Assembly: GCF_040802235.1 (NCBI RefSeq)
Contig: NC_133167.1
Coordinates: 98,814,001 to 98,878,000, forward strand
Length of the DNA stretch: 64,000 nucleotides
Direction: 5' to 3'
From: Manis javanica
Lineage: Eukaryota > Chordata > Mammalia > Pholidota > Manidae
Under the pieces are notes generated by a model. It searched no databases. It was not told the origin of the DNA and saw only the letters and a list, made by a program, of their open reading frames with translations. Below, piece after piece: positions 1-11,300 of the stretch; the stretch's first letter is position 1; each line of letters starts with the position of its first letter. Made by a program: the position numbers and the translations under genes.

Positions 1-1584
1 AACAGATTGGCATAGAGTCAGAATTTTGCTATGTGACAATGTTAAAAAGTAAAGAGGGCACTGTGGGATTATCCTATTCATGTTACCATGTAGGAATGTG
101 AATTGAAACAGTGCCTTTGGAAAACAGTTTTATGTTATCTTTCATCCAATGATTTCACTTCTGTGGAACACGCAGATATCTCTGCGAACAAACTTATTTT
201 TAAAATCATGATACTTTCACACTACAATTCATACAATGACACCAAAAAAGTGAGGTAAGGATCTATGTCATAATAGGAATAGATTTTAGTGATATAAAAT
301 GCATTACTTAATTTAAGAAGTTACTTGCAGAGAGTATATAGAGGATAATTCATTTATGATAAATTTTATGGTATTATGCATAATATGCTTTCCATGTATA
401 CAAAATATCTGGAAATCTGTACAAGAAAGTTTCCTCTGAGAACTAGAATGAGAGCAAAAAGGGACAATTGTTTTTCCTATTCTGTTCCCTCTTCTGTTCA
501 AAAATGGCTTCTTACCAGCATATAATACTTTGAGGATGAAAAACAGTATTTTTAGAAATTTCATGTTCATAAGAAAATTTTAAGAAGGCATCATCAAACA
601 TTACCACCTTCTACTTACATGATTTTTTAATCTGAAGTCAAACTTTGAGGAAACAGGGATATATTAATATTTAGATCAGTTTCTCTATGTAAAGAGCAGG
701 TTGAAATTAATTTGATTATTATATGAGTAATAAGTGGTAAATCTGTTATTTTTTTAGATGAGAACATTTTTTCATCTGAGAGAAAAATTTATTTTGCTAA
801 GGCAAAAAAATTAACAAAGAAATCTTATTTCTTAAAATCTGTGAACTTAGAACCAATTATAAACCTATTTCCTTATTATTATTGCAATAATGTCTAAATA
901 AACAAAAATACATGAAGTTAGGCCAGAATTTGAAACTTAGCACAATAATGATCAATGTCTGTGAAATCATAAAATCCCAAGAGAAAAATATTCAAGAAAA
1001 TAGTACTTTATAAAATAAAATAAAACTATTTGATTTTATTGTTTCAATTACTGTTACTCTAATAGGGAAAAAAATGTTAGTCAATTGATTTGGTGGGGAG
1101 AAGGGAGACTTTTACGGTTTTCAGATAGGTGGTTTTAGGAAACTAATTATCACCATTTCATTTTCACTTTCGAAATCTTGGCAGTGAGGGTGTGTGGGTG
1201 CGTGTGAGTCCCTTTTTCTTCCTCCTCTTTCTTTTTTTAACCAACATACTTGTGACCAGATGTGGGTATATAACAACGTTGCCGTAGTGAATAAAATTCC
1301 CAACATGGTCTTTGCTTTTGCAGAAGATGGAGTAAGCAATAATCCCACTTCCTTCATGCCAGTAGCAATTGCCATATGATGGAATATCCACTGTTCCCAA
1401 TAGCACAAACTCCAAGTCTGCATTTACTGATAACTGAAACTGAGACTGATAAAGAAGATTAACCAAAGACTATGAAATACTTCATGATATTGTCATCTAA
1501 TTCCTATTTAATTCACATGTATTTACTATTATCTGCACCAGTTTTAAGAAGTGATTATTATTCCTAAAGATGTGGCAATCAGGA
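1..1584. other. AT-rich unannotated sequence
   Basis: This stretch is AT-rich, with many A and T runs and no frame longer than about 100 codons. I recognise no repeat family or exon in it. Overlapping short frames around 1121-1466 occur on both strands without recognisable protein similarity and are taken as chance. Confidence 0.5.
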
Positions 1585-1675
1585 TGTAAGCATGCTGCTC
1601 AGATAACAAGGAGCAGGACCTGCATCTTCTGACCCCAAGTGCATGCTCTTAACCACTGCACCATGTAGCTGGAGG
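1585..1675 (-). repeat. MIR SINE fragment
   Basis: The sequence reads like the antisense of the MIR core: a 'gagcaggacctgcatcttct' type segment followed by 'gctcttaaccactgcacca'. This corresponds to the inverted form of the MIR tRNA-like/core part. MIR is an ancient tRNA-derived SINE mobilised by L2 and shared by all mammals. The copy is short and diverged; the edges are approximate. Confidence 0.55.
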
Positions 1676-1689
1676 TCAGGCATTGGTCC

Positions 1690-3190
1690 TCAAACCTGCA
1701 AAATTCTACCCTAACTCATATGACTACAGGGACCACCAAAACACTTGCATATATTCTGATTACTTACCAATGAAATTTACCTTTAAGTTGTTTCTTAGAG
1801 GGCATTTTCCTTTCTTTCTTGAGTTTATTGTAATTATACTGTAGGTAAAAATTCATCACTCCTATTGGTTATACTATTTATTATGCCTTATACTTTTTCA
1901 GAATAAAGGAAGCTCTACTATTTTATACTTTCATTCAAACCTATTAGCTTGAAAATACATCAGTATAATACAATTAAAATAAAAAAAATAGATTGATGGA
2001 ACAGATCGAGTCACACCTTCAGACAAAGGCATTCACAGGAACAAATATGAGTTTTCTTGACTTAAATCCCATTCTGTCACCCAATATGTAGTATATACAG
2101 TTTCCTAAAACCATATTTAGACTCTTGAATATAATATTGAATATAACTTCTGACATGGTATGGTGGAAGGCTATTTAAAAAGTGAAATCAAGACTTAGTA
2201 TATTGGTGACACTTAAGAGAGATAGCTGAGCAAAAGGGAATTACCAAACTATGCTCATGTGTAGGTCCCAGGGAAGAGAAGGGATCCCCAAGAATGGCAG
2301 GGGGTTCAGTGAAAGGCTGGTCCTGTGGAAGGACTAAAGCACATGCCAGCACAGGTGTGGGAAGGGGGCAGGAGGAGCTGATGGAACTAAGCTTGCCTCT
2401 GCCGTCTGCGGACTCTGCCCTCAACGCACTTCTCAGCAATAATGGACTTGTTCCTGTTCAAAACCAATTTGTATCCCAGGGCAGTTTCTCTCCAGATTTT
2501 ATAGACAATGTGGTCCAGGATAAAATGAGCAGTTATAGATTAAGTATTATATGGCCAAGTCTGTAAAATACCTTCTAAAAATCAGGCAAGCATCCATCTT
2601 CGTGTTTGTATGCCAGACCCATCACTTTCATTGGTATTTGTCAAAGGATTTCCAGACCGTTAGCACGGCTGGCGTTAGTTTAATTAACACGGAAGCTTGT
2701 AAATCAAAGGAGTCTCCTCTGAGACTTACGGTCCTTGCTGCTAAGAATATTGTACTTTCTGGAGAGAACTTCAAATTGGAAACCAAGAGTGCAAATTTGG
2801 TTAATTTGACAATTGTTGTTAGAGTTGTTACAGCCATGAATTATCTGCTTCGAAAAAATGCGTGAAGTATTTCATTGCCCGCAGTTGACACAAGTTTTAT
2901 AGAATTGGGATTATTTATACTTCATTTCAAATCCTCCATCTTTGATTCATGCTCATATTACCCTGAAGTTATATTTAAAAGCAGATCTTCATCTTCTCTC
3001 ATAAAGTTATATAATCATTTAATTAGGAGGGAGATTAGTGGTTCTCTTGTTCCACTTTGGGAAGGCCTACTCACGCTAATATTATCTCATTTGCAGTGCT
3101 TTTCACCAACAAAAAATTGCAGCCTCTTTTTTTAAACTAGCCTTAAATTACTCTAAGACCAGTTTTTATAACTTTCCCGCCAATAACGTT
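1690..3190. other. Unannotated, mainly unique sequence
   Basis: AT-rich sequence without a repeat family I can name. Frames at 2294-2566 and 2551-2865 on the plus strand reach about 90 and 104 codons but show no recognisable domain, and codon choice looks unselected. The block 2550-2870 is less AT-biased and lacks repeats, so it could be a conserved non-coding element. That is inference only. Confidence 0.4.
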
Positions 3191-3242
3191 CTCCCAAGTA
3201 TTTTATCGGAGCCTGCAGGCCCGGTCGCTGTGGTCCTCTGCG

Positions 3243-3258
3243 CCAGCAGGGGGCGCCA
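3243..3258 (+). promoter_or_regulatory. CTCF-type binding motif
   Basis: The sequence CCAGCAGGGGGCGCCA matches the core CTCF consensus (CCASYAGRKGGCRC) at essentially every informative position, with the motif reading forward on the plus strand. CTCF is the vertebrate zinc-finger insulator protein that stops cohesin loop extrusion in an orientation-dependent way. The site lies at the edge of a GC-rich block in otherwise AT-rich DNA, as many CTCF sites do. Occupancy cannot be read from sequence. Confidence 0.65.
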
Positions 3259-3499
3259 GGGCCCACGCCCTGGAGGAGGTCCTGCCATTCCAAGGAGGAA
3301 GTGAGCACTGCTGAGCTCCGGAGGGAAATGGCTGTTCCAAGACCACCTCCCCATGCCGTCCTGCTCCTCCTGGGCACTGGGGCAAACGAGGGTACCACCT
3401 TCTCGTACCCGGGAAACCCAGGCCCAGCCTCCCCTGCTCTCTCCTGAATTCGTATCTCAGTGGCTCTGGTTAATGTACTTTGAGTTCTTTGGAACTCAC

Positions 3500-3740
3500 A
3501 GTGTTCCCGGCCTCACCGCCCCGCCCGGCCTGTTACAGTGACCACTGAACAGACGCCTCGCTTGGCTCCGGTCTAATGAAATGCTCTCACCCGTCCGTGC
3601 GGACTCTGCTTAGCCCTCACTGCCTCCCTCCACCCGCTCTGACGCTCCGGGTGCCTGAGGGGCTGTTGGGAGCCTAAGGTCACCGCAGGCTGCTCGGCCG
3701 AGCAAAACGGAGGCCGAGGCAGCAGTACCCTGGCGTGGCT
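3500..3740. promoter_or_regulatory. CpG-rich block with GC box
   Basis: CpG dinucleotides are far denser here than in the flanks, roughly 20 in 240 bp by eye. A GC box on the minus strand (Sp1-type core GGGCGGGG, 3516-3527 on the plus strand as CGCCCCGCCC) sits at its left end. No TATA box, recognised exon or convincing open frame accompanies it. It may be a small orphan CpG island or enhancer, or only part of a GC-rich pocket spanning 3190-4880. Confidence 0.4.
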
Positions 3741-3819
3741 TAGCTGAACTGTCACACTCAGCGCTGTCAGTTGTGTTGCCTGCAGTACAGCATGGAACAT
3801 CCCAGCCTTATTCTCAGGG

Positions 3820-4270
3820 TCTGGTGGTCTTGCATGATCTGGCCCCAATCTACCTCTAAGTCTCTTTCCCAGTCCTCCTATCTGGACACCTCTGTGCTCC
3901 AGACACAAGGTAGTACTTCATTCCCTGCACCGAGTTTCGTAGCATGTAAGGGCCATTCTCAACGCATTCTGCGGTGTCTCCCTTCCCCGCCTTGACTGCT
4001 TCTCCTCACGTGACCTTGCAAGGCCCTCCGCAGACGGCACAGGGGCCCTGACGCTTCTGCCCTTCCCCCGAATCAGAAGTGGCCTCCCTGCTGTGCTCTC
4101 CGGGGTGCAGCGCTCTGCCTGCAGCACAGCCCGCCTTTGAGTCCTTCCTGCACCTACTGCCTTGCCGTGCTCTCGCCACCACCGAACTGATCTCGCCAGA
4201 TCCATCTTTTTATTTGTCTGAATGTCTATCACAACACCTTCCATGTAGTGGGGACACGATCAACAGTGGC
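3820..4270 (+). repeat. L2 LINE fragment
   Basis: The order of diagnostic segments follows the 3' half of the L2 consensus in sense orientation. A 'catgatctggcccc' segment with 'ctacctct' comes first, then a 'ccttcctgcac' type segment, then a 3'-end region. L2 is an ancient CR1-clade LINE that is extinct in placental mammals. The copy is unusually GC-rich and CpG-containing for its age, as is its neighbourhood. Confidence 0.55.
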
Positions 4271-4276
4271 TGCTGA

Positions 4277-4318
4277 GGGAAGTACCGCGTCTCCCCAGGG
4301 AAGTACCAGGTCTCCCCA
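4277..4318 (+). repeat. Tandem duplication, 21-bp unit x2
   Basis: Two adjacent 21-bp units (4277-4297 and 4298-4318), each of the form GGGAAGTACC-NN-GTCTCCCCA, differ at two neighbouring bases where CG in the first is AG in the second. The duplication lies at the end of the L2 fragment. Confidence 0.85.
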
Positions 4319-4319
4319 G

Positions 4320-4890
4320 AGCCCTGCAGCCTGCCTCGCTCCGCTCTGATGCGGCTGCGTCCTCCTGATGTGCCCAAGCTTTAACTCTGCCTGCCTGAGA
4401 CTCCTCACTGTTTTTCAAGTTTTAAATGGAAACAGTTGTAGGCAACACTGGGAGAGAGGCACGGGCAGCTCAGTTCCACCGGGGCCCCAGTGGACCCCAC
4501 CTCCCAGTACCCGCACCAACCGTCTGCTTCTCCTGCCGCTGATTATTAACTGAGGATGCGCAGCAGGAGCTCCCGAGGGTGGCCTCAGGCAGCTCTAATT
4601 TCTCAGAGCTCCGCTTCAGCAGCACCCGTCTGTGCATGCAGATTGTCCTCCCCACAGTCAGGTTGTCTGCCCTCCCTCCCCCCGGAGTACAGCCATCCAT
4701 CTTGGCACACACTGGCTCCTGTCCTTCCACACTAGGGAGGGGAGCAGGGAGCTTGGGATGCGGCTGCCTCACAGGTCTGGGGGCTGGAGAGTCAGGGTGA
4801 GTGAGGTCACAGGAGACTTGGGGCTCATCAGAGTTGAGGGACCTGCAGCTTGGGCATCTCACTGCTGGCAAATTGCAGGCAAGATGCCTA
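4320..4890. other. GC-rich non-repetitive pocket
   Basis: GC-rich sequence between the L2 copy and the TG/TA repeat. Open frames occur on both strands (for example 4470-4997 minus and 4579-4800 plus), but they overlap each other and resemble no known protein. High GC alone suppresses stop codons, so these frames are not evidence of coding. Confidence 0.4.
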
Positions 4891-4894
4891 TGCC

Positions 4895-5288
4895 ATGTGG
4901 GTGTGGGTGTGTACAGTCTGTGCACGTATGTGCCTGTATATATATATATACATGCACATGTGTGCATGCACTGTGTGCATATTATATGTATATGCATGCA
5001 TGCACATGTGTGCTTGTATATATATTTTATGTGTATAAATGTGTGTGCACATGTGTCCTTATATATAGTACATATATATATGTGTGTTTATATGGGTGTT
5101 CTCTCTATGTGTGTGCATGTGTATATTGTGTATATATGTTTAATTCTGTGCATGTGTATATATATTGTATGTGTGTGCATGTGTATATTGTATGCATGTG
5201 TATGTGTTTGTATATAATATATGTGTGTGTTTATTCTCTGTGTGTGTGCATATGTGGTATGCTTATGTATATATGTGTATATTCGTAT
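4895..5288. repeat. TG/TA alternating purine-pyrimidine microsatellite
   Basis: About 390 bp consist almost entirely of interspersed (TG)n, (TA)n, TGCATG and ACATGTG units, an imperfect compound microsatellite. Alternating purine-pyrimidine DNA of this kind can adopt Z-DNA and cruciform forms. It keeps a frame open for 221 codons (4632-5297) rich in Cys, Tyr, Val, Ile and Met, which is an artefact of repeats that lack stop codons. Confidence 0.9.
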
Positions 5289-5289
5289 T

Positions 5290-8200
5290 TGAAATAAAAG
5301 AAAAATAAATTGTACCTAGTACCTTCAGCCATCTCTACACTATGATTAGACCAATAAGTATAAAAAGAATAGGTCTAGCATGTTTCTGTTCATCTAATAA
5401 ACATGTATGAGTATCTACCCTCGTGCTGAAAGGGAAGACATATACTCAATATGATTTGTGTCACAAAGAAATAAAGGACTGTCATGAAAACATGCACGGG
5501 AGGACCCCACAGGGCAGCTCCCTGAGGGCACACCGGCCCCATAAAGGTGACTCTAAAGGTGGAACTTGGGGAAGAAGTAGCCCTTACCTCCAGGGAAGGA
5601 AGGCTTGGAGGAGACAGTTACAGTGTACGCTGAATCTGAGAGAGGAGGGGCAATGTGAGCAACCAGCAGGATTTCCTTGGGGCTGGAGCAGAAAATAAGA
5701 GCAGTTAGACCAAAGCAGGGGGTCAGACCAGAACATGGGAGCTTCTGGGCTGGATTTGATCTGTATTCTCGAGGAGATGGGAGCCTGATAGGGGTGCTTG
5801 TCAGGTGACAGATTTGCATTTTTAAGGCTCTGTAGCAAGCAAGAGGACAAAACTGAAAATTATGGTTTGGATGATGAATAGCAACATAGTGGCAGCATCT
5901 TTGTGAACTGCAGGACTGTCCAAGCCTATTGACACTATCATGTTGTAACAGTTATGTGTGTCCTTACATATATGTCAGATTAGCAGTTTGCTCATTTGAC
6001 AGCAAATGTGTGCTCAGCCTGCATACATAATATAGCATGGTATCAATAGAACTAGATATAGATTATATTTTTCCCAAATTTTCCCTTGTTTCCTTTCAAG
6101 ATTATGATCCAGCTTCTCCTACCTGCTTTATTTGCTCCATCCGTACAATGGGAAATCCCTAGTAACTTCCTGTAGCCCAAACATTACCAATCATTTGTTA
6201 GCTTAAAGAACCTGTCCCAGAGACTTTTCTGCTCAGTTTAGAGGTCAGAAAGCATTATTGATTGTGAAAAACATTCTTTCCTGCCCAAAAGAAAAAGGAT
6301 TGTAGCCACAACTCAGTCTCATGATACAGCTGTTGAGAAAAAGAATGATGTTTCTGCTCAGTAAATTTTCCATTTCTTCTCAATAGCTTACTATCAATAG
6401 CTGTCTACTTTCTACAGCCAAAGTTAATTTTGTTTGAGCTTTGAAATTTGGCAGGACAGACTTGATGCTCAAAATAATTTAGTAGAAAATGCACTAATTT
6501 TCCCTTTAATGACAGGGAATATCAGAGGTCAATTTATAGAGAAGAACATTACTAATGTTATGTGACAAATATCTTTTAAATAAATCACTCATGGCTTAGT
6601 TCTCCTTCTAAATTTAAATTCAACCTCATCTCAGATTTTGTACACAGATTTTAAAGATTGTAAGTTTTATAGTTAATAGAAATTTCCAAATAGTAAAGAG
6701 AACCTTGAAGTTAGAAATAAATGTTCACTAGTCTGATGCCACCTGATACTTGAATTTTCTTGAGGTTATTCCAGTGAGGTGGTGGTTCAGCCTGTGTTTA
6801 GACATTTGAAGTGTCAAGGGTCCCTGTAATTTCTCCTGGCGATGACTACTGTCTCTCACTCACCCTCGGGGTCAAGCTGACTGCGTTTACTTCCTTTCTA
6901 CTGAACAGTCTGGTAACACATGTTCCCCATTCTCCACCTGGCCCACATTTGACATGGTTCTTGCTGTTTGTTTCATCCTTCAAATGAAAACTTCATCTTT
7001 CCCCTTCACTTCTCTTGATTTTGCCAAGTTTGACTTTAAATGCTTACTGTATAACCAATTAACAGGATTTGAAGGTCAATGGAAAACAGATCTTAGAGAG
7101 CACCCTCTAAATACCAGCGCCCTATGAAGCCAGGTTTGGAATGTGCGCGGTCGTCCCTGCGGACACTCTGACCCCAGTCAATTACTGGGTGGTTTATGAG
7201 AGTCCAAACAGCATTAATCAAACTGACAAGGAAAAAAAAAAATCTTGCATTTGTACATACCTATTAGAAAACTTTATTTTAGTATAAAAAATTTTGCTTT
7301 AGAAAATTGGAAAGCATGAGGTCACCGATTCCTTTGTGTATTCAGGAAAATGCAGTGATCGCCGGGGGACACTCCGTACAGAAGCTTTCCTTAGCCTCCC
7401 TCTTCTGACCTTTACTCCGAAACCAATTAGGAAGGCAGGTAAAGGCAGAGGTTCCAAGGAGGCAGAGAAATGGTCAGATGGCACTGCTGCTCCATAACAG
7501 AATGTATAGGAGGTGCTTTCTTATCCCATGACTCTCAATAGGTCCCTTAGGGCTTAAAAACTACCCGTGTCAACTAAAATCATCCTTCCCATATCATACT
7601 ACCTTCAGCCTTGCGTTGTTACAAATTACACCTAACAGTTCCCAAAATTGGGAAGTAGGATGCATTCTACAGACACTGCTTACTCTTTTTAGCATCATAC
7701 AGGCATTTGATGAGGCTCACTGGGTTACAAATGGGATAGAATATGTTCCTTAGATTCCTTTTCTCTCTGTGATAAAATGATCTCATGGGACTGTTGCTGT
7801 CACTTTTATTTTTTGAGGGAAATACAGTGTCTTTCCAATGATCAGAATAGTCAATTTCAACTCTTTTTTTATACCTTTTACCTTTATAACTTTAATTCTT
7901 TTTTTTTTACTACTTTTTAAAGGGACATCTTCCTAATATCCTTTTAAACTAGTCTAATCCAGTATGAATCTGGCTCACTTATCAACTGATAAGTTTAATA
8001 GAAACAGTGCCTAATCTTAAAAAATTGTTTAACACTTTACTGTTCAATATTTTCTACTACTCATGAGGGTACCAAGAAAAAAGATTTAAAAAATCATTAT
8101 CAGATGAAAGATACTCATCAAATAATATGATCGTTCTTAAGGAAAAATAGCAGATTGATTTTTTTTTTATCCTTATTTGAAAATATTGACTTCAGGCTCA

Positions 8201-10878
8201 TTTGTAGTAAAATGATTTATTTATCATTGCTGAGCAGGGGAAATTGCTTTTCTGAAATAATAACATTGATTATTTTCTAAAAATAGATAATTATAATAGC
8301 ATATGAAGTAGTAAGATTTTCTACTGCCATCCAAATTCTCCCTCTCCATTCAGTTCTAAATGTGCTATTTCCCTGAAAGTCTTAAAATCAGCAAGCTTGA
8401 GCTGACTTTCCTAGAGGTGTTTTTCTGTCTCTTCCCACATTTCCTGAGGTTACTGTCTATACGTCTAAACACCAATAATTGTCTTGAATAGACTGCAGTA
8501 AAATAAATGAGATGACTAGAACTCATTTTTGTCTCATAAATGTATACCTTGTCAATTAAAACAAATACTCCTTTTCGGTGCCAAGAAAACATTTTCTGTT
8601 ACATTCACAATCTGCTTCAACTGCCATTGGGTACAAGAAAAACCTCCAGCAGATGGGAATCAGTAAACAGCAATTGCAAGTAAAACCGACTGTCTGCATA
8701 ACAAACGGAAGGCGAATTCTGTGAATTACCTTGACAGGCAGCCCACCTCGTTAGGGCTTTTTGCAATCTTATGCTACTTATTTGAAGAAGATTCGGACCC
8801 AGACACCAAATATATATATTTGTTGTTGGGTTTGTTATTTTTTTAATGCAAGTCTTTACCGTTTGTCTGTGTCACACAGAATCAAAGTAGCCAAGACCTC
8901 TCTGTTCTTAGAAATGTGTGGGGGTCATGAGATGCAGTGAGGAGGGCTGACAGAGGAGGCATGGAGGTGCCCATCCTCGGCAGGAAGGACGACATGGACG
9001 CTCTGACCTCAGGAAGCACAGTGTCCTTCATTAACCAAACCACACTTTTAACGAGGTATAGACAGAAATATTATTCAAGCATGTAAATACGGTGATTACT
9101 TTCTTTCTGGGAGCACAAACTGCTGTAGAACTGGGTGCCTAGAAAAAGGCTAGGTCGTGGCCAGTGGAGACAGGAAGTTGGCTTCCCCGCCAGATGTCTG
9201 AAAAGAGCCATCAAGTCTCTGACGTCTTCCAAGGTGAAATAAGTAAAGCTGCCCATGCCTGCTTTCCCCCGCCTCACCCAGCCTGCTGGGCATGTGGCTC
9301 CTTTGAAACGTCTACTTCAGGTGTGCCCAGCACTTGCAGACAAATGCCAATGGTGAAGGGAGAGCATGTGTCCAACAAGGGTCTGAGGTGTGTGCTGGGC
9401 AGTAAGGGAGGGAGGAAAGACACAGGTGGAGACCCCCCTGTGGCCTTTGCTCTTCCCCCTCATCTATGCTCATATATCAAGGTTTGAAACTTTAAGGAGC
9501 AAGCCAGCTAGTTATCTTTGCACGGACTGGTAATAGCCTGAATTCTTTGCTGTCTATTAGAGGGACACAGATCTGGGAAAAGGGATGGGGCAGAAGAAAG
9601 CAGGCTTAGAAGAAAGGGCCCCTGTGTGTGGTTAATGAAGGTTCTCTGGGCTTCTCTTCCCAAGTCAGAGCACCTGCTTCCACCTTCCCTTCGCCTCGCC
9701 TCCCGCAGGGTCCTGACCAACGGAGCCCCTCAGAACGCACTGCCAAGTTTACTCTTCTCCCAGGACCGTCTGTTTGCTTTCCGAAGTAAGACTAGAAGCC
9801 ACCAACCTGTAAGACACATGTATTCAAATTACGCATGTTTCATTATTTTCATTAAACTTTGATACGTTCCTATGAAGCAGTGAAATACGGTTTGGGATGG
9901 TAATTGCTCCAAGTGAGGTTTAAAATATCATTATGGCTTTGCAGGGTTTAGGAATTGGGTTTTATACTGATTGCTTTTCAACCGTTCAATCAACAAAAAG
10001 TTAAACAGGAAATATACCAAGTTTTCTTAACCTCATGTTGATGAAGAGCATCAGAGATTTTTTTTTAACAACTTAGTCTTTGAACAGATAATCGTAATCA
10101 TGGTATATTTGTGTTCAGAATCATCATCTCAATATCATCATCATCAACATCAAAAAATAGCTTTTATCCTGCTTTTCCGCACCTCCTCGTCTATGCGAAG
10201 GTCACACAGACGAGTGGAACAGGCCCCTGCTTTTCCCCATGAGCCCCTCTGGGTTTTCTTGGAGTCGTCTCTTTCCCAAGTCCTTCTTCCAGCTCTCCAG
10301 GGGGCCGCTCCACGCTAGGTGACTTCTCTGTACCTCTCACCATCCTTCTGTGTCTCTCACTGTACAACAGATAAAGCCAAACACTTTGTGCTCCATATAT
10401 TTTAATAAACATACAACCTAGTTCAATTACAGTTTGCATGTGGCAAAGTAAACATTTTGGGGAACCTCCTGCATCCGTGTGGTATATTGCTGCCAGCCTG
10501 CCAGGAAACAGTCTGCTATACCGTGCAGTCTATCTGTCTAGCATCATCTATCTAACTGTGCAAGTTCTACAAAGAAAGAACTTGCGCTATGAAACACAAT
10601 GAGCTCTAATATGAAAATGCATAGCTACTTAATCATAACAGTAATATTTATATTCACTATTTATACACTCTAAGGAAACTGGCATAACAAAAATATAAGC
10701 TACAGATTCCTGGGCCTCACATACACTGGTATTTGTATATTGTGCTTTTCTAGAAACAGCAGGATACTTGAGGAATACTATAAACCTTTACTGTATTATT
10801 TTTAAGGACAGGACACAGGAGTATCACCCAGGGTTAGTATCGGCCTGTCCAGTTAGGAAAACAAAATAACTCTAGGTA
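5290..10878. other. Unannotated AT-rich sequence
   Basis: No gene or confidently nameable repeat was seen. Open frames of 60-107 codons occur around 5423-5850, 9071-9862 and 10100-10439 on both strands and overlap one another, so none is supported as coding. A short ATC trinucleotide run lies at about 10120-10150. A few bases near 10705-10730 resemble the MER5-type DNA transposon core but are too short to call. Confidence 0.4.
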
Positions 10879-10960
10879 TTTCAAACAGAGTGGATAATAA
10901 ATTAGTTATTAAAATTAGTTTTCAAACAGATTGGATAATAAATTCGCTATTAAAAGTAAC
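10879..10960 (+). repeat. Imperfect tandem duplication, ~41-bp period
   Basis: Two adjacent copies share TTTCAAACAGA followed by TTGGATAATAAATT-like and ATTAAAA segments. They start near 10879 and 10920 and differ by a few substitutions, so the duplication is not recent. Confidence 0.75.
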
Positions 10961-11039
10961 AAAAGAGTAGCAAAAGAGAAATAGAAAGGACGAAAAACAA
11001 CAACAAAAAAGGTTTCCACAAAGACTGGTAATTTGCTAT

Positions 11040-11300
11040 TAGTAACTCTAGGATGCCTTGTCCACTTCTGAGGCCACGGGGACAGAAGGGACCTGGTGTG
11101 GTCCCGCCCAGATGGCTCTGCCGCTGCAGACCCAGTGCCCCTCCCACAGCCGTCGCTGCTGGGAGCCAGGACCCCTGTCCTGACAGCGCAGAGGTCAGGG
11201 CTGCCGAAGCCCCCGGAGCACCCGGGGCTGCTGACGCTCTTGGAGCCTGGCAGCCGCAGTGGGACCCCAGCCTGGTGCTCACCTGAGAGAGCTCAGTGCC
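11040..11300. other. GC-rich pocket without recognisable gene
   Basis: A 250-bp island of high GC and moderate CpG density in AT-rich surroundings. Frames on both strands (11053-11286 and 11096-11347 plus, 10950-11282 minus) are rich in Ala, Pro, Gly and Arg, as any GC-rich DNA would be. It could be regulatory; no binding motif stood out. Confidence 0.4.

Noticed and set aside
4470..4997. 175-codon minus-strand frame
   Set aside because: Lies across GC-rich DNA and the start of the microsatellite; no domain and overlaps plus-strand frames.
4632..5297. Longest plus-strand open frame (221 codons)
   Set aside because: Its second half is translated TG/TA microsatellite (Cys, Val, Tyr, Ile, Met only), so lack of stop codons is a property of the repeat.
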